From contig OX485803.1 of the NCBI GenBank assembly GCA_950295325.1, positions 51,101,554-51,165,553 on the forward strand: a stretch of 64,000 nucleotides of DNA, read 5' to 3'. The notes under the pieces are model-generated. The model was not told the DNA's origin. It worked only from the letters and a program-made list of their open reading frames with translations, and did not search any database. How positions within the stretch are numbered: the stretch's first letter is position 1; each line of letters opens with the position of its first letter. Below are positions 1 to 10,390 of this stretch, piece by piece. Made by a program: the position numbers and the translations under genes. This DNA is from Polytrichum commune (taxonomy: Eukaryota; Streptophyta; Polytrichopsida; Polytrichales; Polytrichaceae).

Positions 1-440
1 AGTTGGCCTACTCTTCTGTGGAGTTGAACACCCACCAATATCATCATCATTATCAACTCCCAGAGCGTTTCGGGACGAGATGAAGACACTTTACTTTTCG
101 GACCATTTTGTAAGTCCAAGTCACTTCACAAATGTCCCCACGATGAAGAATGCCATCCAAAGGCCAAACCATGTGCGGTAAGTAGAGTGGCCAGGATTCA
201 CTAAACGTGTACAAAGTTGCACACAAAGTTGGCCTACTTCTCTGCGGAGTTGAACGCCAACCAACATCATCATTACGAACTCCCACAGCGTTCGGTACAA
301 GAAACAAGAAGAACAAACTTTTCGGACAATTTTGTGACAAGTCAGTTCCCATCTATATACATATCACCCCATGATGAAGAATGCCATCCAAAGGCCAAAA
401 ATGTGCGGTAGAGCTGCCCAGGATTCACTAAAGTTGCACT
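1..440. repeat. Tandem duplication, two ~220-bp units
   Basis: Unit 1 (about 1-222) and unit 2 (about 227-440) both open with AGTTGGCCTACT, run through an ATCATCAT stretch and GATGAAGAATGCCATCCAAAGGCC, and end with CCAGGATTCACTAAA followed by AAGTTGCAC. They differ by scattered substitutions and small indels. Short open frames inside are not conserved between the units, so I do not call a gene. It lies downstream of the minus-strand NAC exon and could be inside that gene's first intron. Confidence 0.8.
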
Positions 441-951
441 GTGAAGCTGCGGTTCGGAAGGAGGTCTAGAGACAGGTACTCGGGCTACTGTATATACAAC
501 CGAACGTGTTCTAACTTGTTCATGTTTCAGCACTCCCTACATGTTTTGGATCATCAACCCAGTGGGAAAAGAGAAAGAAAAAAACTTGGGATATTCGGAA
601 GAGGAAGAAACTCAAATTCCTGTCCTCTGGTGCACGCTTTCAAAAAGGTGGATCTAGCAGCACCCACTAACTACCTACTTCGCAGTACTGCAGGGGAACG
701 GCAGATTCAGCTACAACCAAATTCATGGAAACTACCAACAGAAGAGCGACTAGAGGCTCCATCAGTATAGTTAGTGGAGGCGATTACCAGTGCACCGCAA
801 GGTAAGAAATTCAATCTAGCACACAACGTTTAAATTTGTTTCTCCCGAGAATTTGCCTCTGTGGGATGGTATTCACCAACAAGTACTACCACCACCGCCA
901 AGCAGCAAACAGCATGCAGAAAAAGAAGAAGAAGAAGATCATCATTATCAT

Positions 952-988
<37 letters not shown>

Positions 989-1021
989 AACAAGTTGGCC
1001 ATGATCGACAGACATACATAC
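441..1021. other. Non-coding stretch with simple repeats, probable NAC intron 1
   Basis: No recognisable coding sequence. A low-complexity block at about 918-990 contains AAG repeats, ATC repeats and then about six CAACGA/CAACGACAAC units. Open frames across it, rich in Asn-Asp or Val-Val, are artefacts of that repeat. On the minus strand this would be the 5' part of the intron following the NAC exon, because a consensus splice donor lies at 1021-1020. No downstream NAC exon was found here. Confidence 0.5.
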
Positions 1022-1301
1022 CAGGTAAGTCCCAAGGCTCACATTTGTTGAGGTCGACTTCGGCGATGGCGTTGACAGCGAAGCTGCTGTCGACAACTTT
1101 CTTAGCCAGGTAGTAACTCACAAGCTCGTCATCCGTGGGGTGAAACCTGAACCCTGGAGGCAACCAATTGGGTTCCAACACACTACTAGTACTTCCTCCT
1201 CCAACCTGATCGCTACTAGTGCAGCTACTGGTAATCCCTACCTTCACCCCTGCCAGACACACTACTGCCTCCATCTCCCTCAAAACCTTCCAACCAACCA
1301 C
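1022..1301 (-). CDS. NAC-domain transcription factor, exon 1 only (partial)
   Basis: Encodes the amino end of a NAC domain, a plant-specific DNA-binding fold of nuclear transcription factors. After about 44 variable residues the exon carries [19 protein letters not shown] (subdomain A) and then an acidic stretch ending in CEPWDLP (subdomain B). It stops after the first base of the next codon at a minus-strand G|GTATGT donor (1021-1020), the position where many NAC genes have their phase-1 first intron. The start at 1301 gives 93 codons; an in-frame Met at about 1274 is an alternative. Subdomains C to E (the DNA-contacting part and the GYWKATG motif) are not present between 1 and 1021, so either the intron exceeds 1 kb and the gene continues beyond the left edge, or the gene is truncated. 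The domain assignment is firm; completeness and specific orthology are unknown. Confidence 0.85.
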
Positions 1302-1790
1302 TCACACACTCACACGGACTCCGCACAAACACCAAACACACTCGCACACTACTAATCCTCCACCACCACCACCACCATTACCAATTACCAAAATCTTCAC
1401 CTTCCTCTGCTGATGATGATGGTTTTCGTGCTGCTGGTGAGAGGTGTGAGAAGGATCTGGTAGTATTCTGTGACGACGACTCAGCTGTCGACTCTTGATG
1501 ATGAATTCAAGTGGGACTTGGTGGGGCAGGTTGGGCGTTCCCGCGCGTTTTGCTACCATCTAGCTAACTGAGAGCGGCGCTGACTGATGAGCTAAAGGAG
1601 TGAGTGGAAGTGAATGAGATCTGAGGGTAGAAGAGTGAGAGAGTAAGAGAGGACGCGAGAGAGAGCGAGCTATGGTGGGATCTCAAGAAGGGGAGGGCGA
1701 GGGACGTGCGAGTGTGCTATGTAGCGGGCGGAGGAGAGAGAATAAGCGTAGAGAGAGAAAAAGGTGGGGCTTGGGCTAGTATAGTCCCAA
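1302..1790 (-). promoter_or_regulatory. Probable 5' UTR / promoter of the NAC gene
   Basis: Directly upstream of the NAC start. A CA-rich stretch (1300-1345) and a (CCA)n run (about 1362-1380) are followed by a long GA-rich tract at about 1605-1760, which is CT-rich on the gene's own strand, typical of plant 5' leaders and core promoters. I cannot identify a TATA box or transcription start with confidence. Confidence 0.4.
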
Positions 1791-1917
1791 ACATTTTAAG
1801 TTACAACACAAATATCAAAGCATAGCATAGCAGTAGCAGGCTGCCCTTTTGCTCTGATCACGGGCTGCTGGTCGGCATCCACTTCCTCCCCCTTCTCCCC
1901 CCCCCAACTTAGCTTTA

Positions 1918-2340
1918 GGGCGGGTTCACACTAGGGGCCAAAGTGGAGATTTGCACCTGTCAAATGCATGTCACACTTGTCAAATGTGCATCATGTACAC
2001 AGTTTGGGGTTACGACAGGTGCAAAGCTCAATCCTGCTAGGGGGTTTCAAGACCAACGAAACTCCAAACTCAAGCAATTTTGTTTGCAGAGAGAAAAATG
2101 TTGGACCCAAGGAGTTAAGGACACACTAGGGTCCAGGTCCAAGGCATGATGTGGCATTGATGTGGCACGATCGCTTTCTCGCCGCTCGGTGGTATGGGCA
2201 CTCAAGAATATGTAACTCCTCTTAGATTGAGAACTCAAAAGTTGAAGCATGGATCCAATATGAGTATGGATGAAAGTAGTGTCCAATTACAAGGTTGTTT
2301 TGAATCCCAAGTTTCCTGGACCCCTAATGTGAACCCACCC
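1918..2340. mobile_element. MITE with GGGCGGGTTCACACTAGGGG ends
   Basis: The left end GGGCGGGTTCACACTAGGGG is mirrored at the right end as CCCCTAATGTGAACCCACCC, giving inverted repeats of about 20 bp. Flanks are TTA on the left and TAA on the right, a 3-bp target site of PIF/Harbinger (Tourist) type with one mismatch. The interior has no convincing gene. The terminal G-run, flanks and size match the elements at 6099 and 42538. Confidence 0.65.
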
Positions 2341-2343
2341 TAA

Positions 2344-5300
2344 GGCCATAAAGGGGAGAGGCTTCTTGAAGTCAAGGGCCTCGGCTTGAGGATGGGAACC
2401 CGATATTTCAAGGGGGGGGGGGGGGAGCGATGGATTTTGACACTTAAAAATGAAGGAGTTCATTCCAGCAATTGTTGGGGTGGCAACTAGCATCCCACCC
2501 ACACACAATGCATTGCCCCACCCAATGCCCACCCATAAACATCATGCTCTACAAAAATGCCTATGTTTAACCAAATAATGTAATATGTCATCATGTTTTA
2601 AGCTTGTGTTTAGGTGAGGTAACATCTTATTATGTGGACACTCTTCTTGATCGGACACCTATATTTGGGTGGTGTGTGGCACAGCTTGTAGTTAAAAATA
2701 ATCACCAAAAAGGAATGTGGGTCCGATGAGATTGGACGATGTGCTAAAAATAGAGACGCCATTATAGGTTCAATAGTTTGCACAATTGGGAGGGCCCATA
2801 TGATCACTCAAAGAGAAAGAGAATCATCACTTTGACCTCTCATAATTTTTGCATCTCAACTCCGCTTCTGGCAAAAACTTGAAAAGGCAATCTTTTTGTG
2901 AATTGTGATTGCTAACCAAATGAAGAGATGCACAATCAAATCCAATAGCCAAAATCAACTTTGGAGTTAAAAGTGCCCACAACATGGCCTATTTTATAAG
3001 GTATGTAGCTCAATTGTGGGCCACTTCCAACTCCACAAATAATATTGGTCAATAATAGGAGGGAATGTGAGGAAGACTGAAGAAACTAGGTCACCCTAAT
3101 GTACCATCACCTTTTTTTGGCAATAGGAATTGTGTAATATGCAGATTTTCAACTCAATCTCAAGATCGGGGTTTAGATCAAAACTTACTATAAGTCAAAG
3201 AGAAGATTACTTATCTCAATAAGTGACCAAATAGGCCTTTCCAAGAGTGTTAACTATTGAACCTAGAATGGTATATGTACATTGGTCCAATCTCAACATA
3301 ACACCAGTATTTTCGGTTCTTAACAAGGAGCCTTGCTATATACCAATCACATAATAGGCTCACATAAGTCACAACGTTTGCTGAGATTGTTTCAAAGGGC
3401 AAAGGCGCAAGCTTGCAATAGCAATATATCAATAAATGTGGGTTTTCATGACTTTGAGATGGGTTCTGTTTCGTTGGTCATCTGTCTGTTCAAACATCCA
3501 AAGGTTCACGAACCCTCTAAATAAATATATACACATTTTAGCAGATAGTATAGAAGAGTTATTGCAAATTGGAATCAACGAAACATGTAGGCTGCAGGCA
3601 GAGGAGGGGTAGAACACAACCTGGTTTGATGAAGGAAATTTCACCCCAATGTTTGGTTATGTTTTGATTGTATATGTCAAACCACTGCACCATTCTTCTG
3701 ACTAAGTGCTCATACTTATGTCCGACTTAAGGTTATGAATTTACTCAAACCAGAGACTGCAGAAGCCGTGTTGCGAGCATGCTAATTGTGAAGAAACCCC
3801 GGGTAACATCAAATGCAGAGATTAATACACTAGATAATAAATGATATTATTAACATATGGAATAAAGTGAATTTGCATTGTTTCAATATCTTGCCTGCCA
3901 GTCGAAGCTGTGCAAAGTGCACTTGAAGTTAGAAGCAAGAAGTACACTAAATAGGATATTTAATGTCACCAACTCTATTTGTCTTGTTCATTACTAATTG
4001 TAAACCATGGAGTAGTGTCACAAGCACTAAATGTTGACCTAAAAAAATTGGGCATTAAAGATTTACAGTGTTGCAAGTAAGGCCACTTACTAAGTGATTT
4101 TTCATCTAGATGTCAATCATCCATGACAATATTTCATCACAGATTTGTTAGGATGCAAATTATGCCAAACTTTGTTTCAATAATTGACATTTGGATGAAT
4201 CGGAAGTAAGTTGGGATGATAGTATTTGTAAACTTATTCATAAAAAGTGTCACTAAGAAAGTTACCACAGTGACATAGAATGCCATATGACACTACAGAT
4301 CATATTTAGTGTAGTCATTTCTCTTCAAAATTTGGCTGTGAGCTGAAAATCACCTAATAAGTTAGGAATACTTAAGTACCATGAAAAGTTCCCAGGAAGT
4401 TGGTGACAGAATATGTACGTACACAAGTCCCATGGGCAGGGAATATAATCTCAGCCAGTGTTTTAGAGGTTGCAAGATTCTCAATATCGTCCCAAATATA
4501 GGTGATTCTATAAGCAAATTTGTACTATCTGCAGTGTCCAGGGTCGATATCCAAGTGTGTTTCCAAGTCCAACCAGTTACATGTTGACATCTTTCGGTTT
4601 TTCTTTACTAAGTTGGGGTATATTCTAGAATTTCTTCTAAAATGGTCAATAATTTTCCTGAAGTCTTGAGCTTCAACCAGTTATTTCTCAAACTCAACCA
4701 GTTCATCTGTAACTAACAGCCAGTTCTCCCCATACATTGCCTACCAGGGGCCTGGGGAGGGGTGAATCTTTGAAATTTCAGTGTGTTCAGGGAAGATTCT
4801 GTTGATGAAAGGATTGTCGTAATAGACTAAATGTTTTCAATACATATCCCCTAGTATTTCTGGTTGCAGTAGGCATTCCAATGTGCATAAAGTCAGATTG
4901 TCGTCAAGACTCGAACGTTATCAGCTTGAACGCAATTTTGACTCCTGGAATTAATGCACAGTAATTCCATCCAGTAAAGTCCCCCCCCCATAGTTGATGC
5001 ATGTGTATTTTTACCTTCCTTGCTTTTGGGAAGTTGCCGTCATCCTCAAATTGTGCCCCTCCCAAGATTTTAAGCTACCATCAAAGATTCCCAATTCATT
5101 CCTTCTTTGGCTCGTGAAGCACCTCGCGTGTCTCTTCTGAGCAGAATAGAAAACTCTATCGCATGACACCCTAGCCTTTCAAGTAGTCCACCTAGTTCAA
5201 TGCACAATGTAGGGGCAGAAATTGTAGTCAGGCCATTATAACTTAGCTAGGAGGAGAGTATGTGAAAGTCATTTTGTCCGGTAAGAAGCTCGTTGCGTTT

Positions 5301-6095
5301 TCAAAGGTTAGGTTTTCTGACACCTATCATGGAGGAGGCTAAAAACCAAGAGATAAATTACATATTGTCATAAAAATAGCTCAATTTGTGTCTAAATCAT
5401 CGGAGTTAGGGATTCCCATCTAATCTCTCGGTATCCAATTGGAAATATACTAACAACAAACTTGGAAGGCACATGTTTTTACCACACCCTTCATGGTAGG
5501 TGTCGTGAATGAAAATCACGTGTGTATCCTCAATCTTACACACACACATGCACACAAGCAATGACCTAATAAAATCTTAGCTACTATAGTCAAAATTTGA
5601 TTAAACAAAAGTGGACCTATGGGTCCAAACAATGCACCCATTACTCATCATGAATGAATAAATGATCATATAGATTTCCCCAATTATGTTCACTATTGAA
5701 CTTAGAATAGTTTACAAGTTTTGAGCACACAGTCCATTCTCTTTTATACACATGTCTTTTATGTGTCCATCCTTAGGGTCCACATGGAATCACACACAAC
5801 TCCAATGTAGGTGTTTGTGCAAGTCGAGTAATTGATTTAAGCCACTTACCTTATATTAATCAAGAATTGATATGTCCATGACCATGCCCTCCCTATTGGA
5901 TATCGTCCCTATAAGGGTGGCTTGATCTCAATGCTTTAACCCATGTCCCATACAAACCATGAGATTAAGCCACTTAAGGCTGAAATGATACTAGAAGGCA
6001 TGACCTTCCTAGCATTTGATCAAAGGTGCACCTAACTACTATGGTTGAGCCCACCATAAGAGTCGGGGATGGGGGGCATAGGGTGTAGGAAGGGT
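2344..6095. other. Intergenic, repeat fragments only
   Basis: No coding region recognised on either strand. It contains a 14-base G run at 2412-2425, a poly(C) run at about 4981-4989, two copies of the GACATGTG-type dispersed repeat (2702-2780 and, inverted, 3248-3298), a third inverted copy (5688-5750), and one palindrome-ended MITE (3943-4314, listed separately). Confidence 0.5.
3943..4314. mobile_element. Palindrome-ended MITE, copy 1
   Basis: Begins TACACTAAATAGGATATTTA and ends with ATATTTAGTGTA preceded by a GACACTA motif, so each end is itself a near-palindrome. Internal landmarks (a TTTTTCATC stretch, CATCCATGACA, and CTTATTCATAA followed by GTGTCA) recur in the same order in the copies at 37592 and 38863. 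Non-coding; superfamily not assigned. Confidence 0.6.
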
Positions 6096-6098
6096 TAA

Positions 6099-6495
6099 GG
6101 GTGAGTTTACAAGTAAGCCGCTTGTCCGCTAGATTCTAGTGGGAATAAAGAAAAACATGTCCAATTTTACATGGAATTTGATGGGGTTGGTTCATATGTG
6201 CAAGCTAGTTACTATCATCTTCTCAAATATGGGCTCACCTACTAACCTCCTCCTCTAGGTGAAAACCTCCTCCTCCTCCTAAAAATGGTCTTTAAGCCTT
6301 TGGTGACTTGCACTTGTAGGTTACAAAGTGTTTTAGTGGACACATGGAAGTCTAGCAGCATGTGTCCACGACCCTCCACATTCTAGTAGGCGATCTGAAT
6401 GTGGTTGACAACTTGTGCTTATCTACATGCAAATACCTCCAACCCACTATTATCTCGAATCTAGTGGGCAAGTGTTCTACATGGAAAGTTCACCC
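6099..6495. mobile_element. Tourist/Harbinger-like MITE, GGGTGAGTTT ends
   Basis: Starts GGGTGAGTTTACAAGTAAGC and ends with the complementary GGAAAGTTCACCC, with a CTAGATTCTAGTGGG-type block near each end. It is flanked by the perfect 3-bp duplication TAA (6096-6098 and 6496-6498), the target size and sequence expected for PIF/Harbinger elements. No transposase inside; a 122-bp relative lies at 42538. Confidence 0.75.
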
Positions 6496-6499
6496 TAAT

Positions 6500-7610
6500 G
6501 TGGTCATAAGACATTCGAACAAACCATATTAGTATTTGGTATGTGTCACTAACAAGTGGGAGTAACCTACGAACAAAAAGATTGTTCAGTCATGTTTGTT
6601 TCTTGGAAAGTCGTTGTCGTTTGTTGTCGTTTCATTCTCAAAACATAGGTTGTTTCTTAGGTCATTTTCATTACAAATTTTTCGGTTGAATGAATGAGAG
6701 GTACAATCATGTGCGATACCTCACTCTCTCCCTTGTTAGTCACCTAGTACATGAGGTTCATATTCATGTCCTCTTGTGGCAATTGATACATGGCACATCT
6801 ATTGTCCAATATGCTTATCATTTATTTTTTCTCACAAGTTGAAAGCAATAGCTTGGTGCTATGCAATAGCGCAGACAAAGGTTTCTTCCTCCTGATGAGA
6901 TGGATGGTCATAACATTAGTCAACCCTTGTTGCAAGTCTTGTGGGCCCATGAATACATGCTCCATGAACCCATGGGTAGACTAGATTTTATGGGTGGGTA
7001 ATTAATTCTTGACATCGTTCATACTACATGTAAAACTTTACTCACTTCTTCAAACAAGGCATGCAATCTTACCTTAAATTTTTGGAAGTCTCCACCTTCC
7101 CGAATTGGTGCCCAACAAACATTTTATATTGGGCAACTCAACCCACCTAAATCTCGTCACACTTAGGGTGCATATATCATCATATTTATATGTATGTATA
7201 TGCATGTATGTATGTCTATATGTTCGATATCTCTATACTTGAAAGTTATAAATTAGATATGAGGAGTTGGCAACTAACATGTGATTTGTGTCAAGTTCCA
7301 TGTCTAAGTCATGGATATGCCCACTAGATAAGAAGATTATAATGGAAAAAGGGAACCCAAGTATGAAGTTGAATAGTGTTATGGTCTTTTGCTAGAGGAC
7401 AAGATAATCGTCTAAAAGTTTGGTTGGTGGAGGTTTGATGATATACATTAACCCCCAAGGGTTAGAACGAAATTGTTTCTAAATTGCCTCAAGTAATTGA
7501 GTCCAAATCATAATCTTATTAAAGAAAATTAACACCTCTTGTGATAGATTTGACCATATGGATGACATGTTCTTTGTTGAGTTAGAATTATTCACACAAA
7601 GGTTTATAAC
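6500..7610. other. Intergenic, no gene seen
   Basis: AT-rich sequence with a short ATGT microsatellite at about 7188-7215. Nothing recognisable by translation in any frame. Confidence 0.4.
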
Positions 7611-7618
7611 ATCCATAT

Positions 7619-8428
7619 CCCGGGGAGGGCACTCATACATGTATTTAATAACCCATCTGCGACGGAAGGGTATTTATCATGGGGCTATTTATCTAAGAAA
7701 TTGGAATTCTTTACACCCTATTAGTACAGATAAATCTAAATTTTGTCATTTTAGATGACCCTATTTGTATTTATAAAGTCGCAACTCAACTAGTTTCTAG
7801 TACCCTATGTTCCTTATAATTTTTATATTTGACCCCATGAATGACAACGCATAGGACTCTTGTGCAGAGTGTCTCTCGTCTGGTACAGTATCGTGAGAAA
7901 CTTCGGCGTCGGTTGCCCACAAAGAAACAATCAAATGATTCTACTACTAGAACTCCGAAAACCACAAGCATACCACTAGAACTCAGAAAACCGCACACAA
8001 CCACAAAATGCACATCAAGAACTTCAACACCAAATCCTGCCTCACAAACAGCGTTGCATTGGTGCAAGCAACCCTAGGCAACGCACAAAGCAAAGAACAC
8101 CAAAACTCTCATCATCCAAATTTTTCATTCGGGAATTTGGATTGAAAATGGATAGTTTTTCATCCATTGACCACCATAAAATGCATTGTATACCTCTGCC
8201 TCAACATTTTTTTCTCTACCTACTATTCCCAACCCTATTTTAGATTGAAAGAATTAGATAAATTGATGCATTATATGGTACCCTTATTTATTTATACACA
8301 CAACTTTGTATTTGTAGAGGTGCTTCATTATATCGAAGAATTGTATAAATTTTATCACAAATGAATAAAAAGTACCCTACATTCTTTCGCACATGGTTTA
8401 ATAAATTTTCGCGAGTGCCCTCCCCGGG
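7619..8428. mobile_element. Unclassified DNA transposon with CCCGGGGAGGGCACTC ends
   Basis: The two ends are inverted copies of CCCGGGGAGGGCACTC, with further matching sequence inward: TTTATTAA, a CCATNTGCGA motif and an AGGGTA motif on both sides. The 810-bp element is bounded by a perfect 8-bp duplication ATCCATAT (7611-7618 and 8429-8436). Eight-base duplications suggest hAT or a related superfamily, but the ends do not fit the usual hAT consensus (YARNG). The interior has short open frames on both strands around 7786-8077 that resemble nothing I know; it is probably non-autonomous. Confidence 0.8.
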
Positions 8429-8689
8429 ATCCATATGTCCAAAAACTTAAAATTGTCTCGTAAGCATGTATGTTGATATTCTCATGCAACAATAACTCAA
8501 AAATGTATGCCTTGACCTTTAGGATCTAACTCTTAACCACCTAAAGCATATTGTGATTTCATTAGATCATTTGAAAAGTAAGCTTTCTAGAGCTCAATTT
8601 CCGTAGTACCTAAAATAAAAATGTTGATGATAATGATTCTAAGATCACATCGATACAAAAGCAATATTTGGTAATTTTCATGATTTTGT

Positions 8690-9180
8690 CACGTGAGGTG
8701 ACATCGGGGGCTAAGTCACGTCAATTTAGGAGTAAATGGACTCCACTAGAAGTCCATGTGTGTTGGGATGAGTAACGGACTCCATTGGGAGTCCTAGTTA
8801 GTTGTTCATCCACTCCATGGATGAACTCCACATAGGATTGGGGTTGTATGGAGAGGAAGGCCTCTTGACTTGCCATTGTTGTCAAGTCAAGTCTTGTGAG
8901 TGTGTTTTGAGAGAAAGAGAGAGCTTGTTGTTGCTTTCTCATGGCTATGGTGTAGTAGATTATGAGTAAAGCCTTTGCATTCTTTCTCCACCACTTGCAC
9001 TCTTGGATTCTCCCTTCGTGGAGTGAGAGATAGCTTGACTCTTGTGTGTGAATTTTAGAGTTTCTTAAGCTTTGTAAGGAGACATTTTAGTTTCTTAAGC
9101 TTGGAGAGAGAAACTCTCATACTTGACAACAATGGCTCAAATTTTTCAATTTTTGGTTGTATTTCTGAGCTAGAATGGCC
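8690..9180 (+). repeat. Candidate 5' LTR of the retroelement (tentative)
   Basis: The segment lies upstream of the leader and has LTR-like features: short mirrored motifs near its start (GACTCC with GGAGTC), purine-rich GAGAGAAAGAGAGAG, and a sequence at about 9181-9194 (CAGTATTGAGAGC) weakly resembling an initiator-Met tRNA primer site. I found no second copy downstream of the integrase, so the LTR call is unproven. Confidence 0.25.
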
Positions 9181-9467
9181 CAGTATTGAGAGCAAATGAG
9201 TGATACAAGTGTTTGAAAGCTTAGTTTGTCATTTCTTGCAACCCTCAAGAAGATTTTGAGAGAAATCTTCCCATTTTTCTTTTGTTGTCTCTTTGTGTTT
9301 TCTTCAAGTGTTGATGGTTGAATCTTGAGATTCCATTTGGTCTCAAGATTCTCAAGTCACATCATTCTTGCTTGCAATTTGTAAAAGCAAAGTTTATTTT
9401 TTTTAAATTTACAAACAAACACAAACCAAACTTAAAATCCGATTTTTTTATAAATTTTTTTTTTGAG

Positions 9468-9632
9468 CTCCGGAGCTCCACGGACACTCTTGGAGCTCCT
9501 GGAGCTCCAATTCTGCACCGGGCGACGGCAGATCCCGGGGCCGGGCCGGGGGCGGGCGGGCGCAGGCGGCCACGGAGCGGGCCAGGCGGGCGGGCGGACG
9601 CCAGCCAAGCCTGGCTGGCTAAGGCTAAGGGG
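9468..9632 (+). other. GC-rich island in the retroelement leader
   Basis: An abrupt block of GC-rich sequence within AT-rich DNA. It opens with four GGAGCTCC-type palindromes at 9470-9511, continues with clustered GGGC/GGGCC runs (about 9534-9600) that could form G-quadruplexes, and ends at CTAAGGGGTAAGTTTT, which contains a good splice-donor consensus at 9632-9633. Its role (structured leader, promoter or packaging signal) is unknown. Confidence 0.6.
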
Positions 9633-10371
9633 TAAGTTTTTGTTTGTTTTTTTTTTTAATTAAAATTATTTGGTTTTGTTTTTGTTTTATTTTGTTTTAT
9701 TTACAAAAAAAAACAATTATTTTTACTTTTTACTTTTTGTTTTTCACATTTTTATTTTCACCTTTCAAACTTGGCATCCAATTCTCACAAACTTTGAGGT
9801 TCAAATTTGGGGGCATACTAGCTCCGATTGGAGTGAAATTTGAGCCTATCTTGTGTGAAATTTGCCAAGGAATCCAATGGTGTAATTGGATTGTTGATTG
9901 GAATTCAAAATCATTGTTGAAATTATTAATTTCAACGCTGATTTTTGTTTTTGGGAGCAAATTAACTCCGAACGGAGTGAAATTTGAGCCTATCTTGTGT
10001 GAAATTTGCCAAGGAATCCAATGGTGTAATTGGATTGTTGATTGGAATTCAAAATCATTGCTGAAATTATTAATTTCAACGCTGATTTTTGTTTTTGGGA
10101 GCAAATTAACTCCGAACGGAGTGAAATTTGAGCCTAATTTGTGTGAAATCTTCCTAGGAGTCCATTGGTGCACTTAGTTTGTTGATTGGAATCCATAATC
10201 ACCTTGGAAATGAGCCTTTTCAAACGCTGATTTTCCATTTTAATTACCAATCTCAAACCTTTTCACAATTTTGGAATTCTGGGGGCATAAACACTTGGCA
10301 TTTGGCAAGGGATTGCCATTTAGATAGCCCGCAATAGGTGTAGGTTGCCATTACCTTGTAGATAGTTGCAG
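9632..10371 (+). other. Possible intron in the 5' leader of the retroelement
   Basis: A donor-like GGTAAGTTTT at 9631 and an acceptor-like TAGTTGCAG ending at 10371, 19 bases before the Gag ATG, would remove 740 nt including the 144-bp repeats. This is inference from splice consensus only; no transcript evidence is available. Confidence 0.3.
9800..10180 (+). repeat. 144-bp tandem repeat, about 2.6 units, in the leader
   Basis: GGAGTGAAATTTGAGCC recurs at about 9830, 9974 and 10118, exactly 144 bp apart. Units 1 and 2 are nearly identical; the third diverges after about 40 bp. Because 144 is a multiple of three, both strands stay open across the array and produce repetitive 48-residue translations. 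I regard these as artefacts, not genes. Confidence 0.85.
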
Positions 10372-10390
10372 GTACTCAAGTGATTATTTT

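Noticed and set aside
830-1113. Open frames rich in Asn-Asp, Gln-Arg or Val-Val
   Set aside because: Translations of the CAACGA and AAG/ATC simple repeats in different frames.
9644-10177. Open frames on both strands over the retroelement leader, with repetitive 48-residue translations
   Set aside because: They are produced by a 144-bp tandem repeat whose length is a multiple of three; hydrophobic low-complexity product, no domain.
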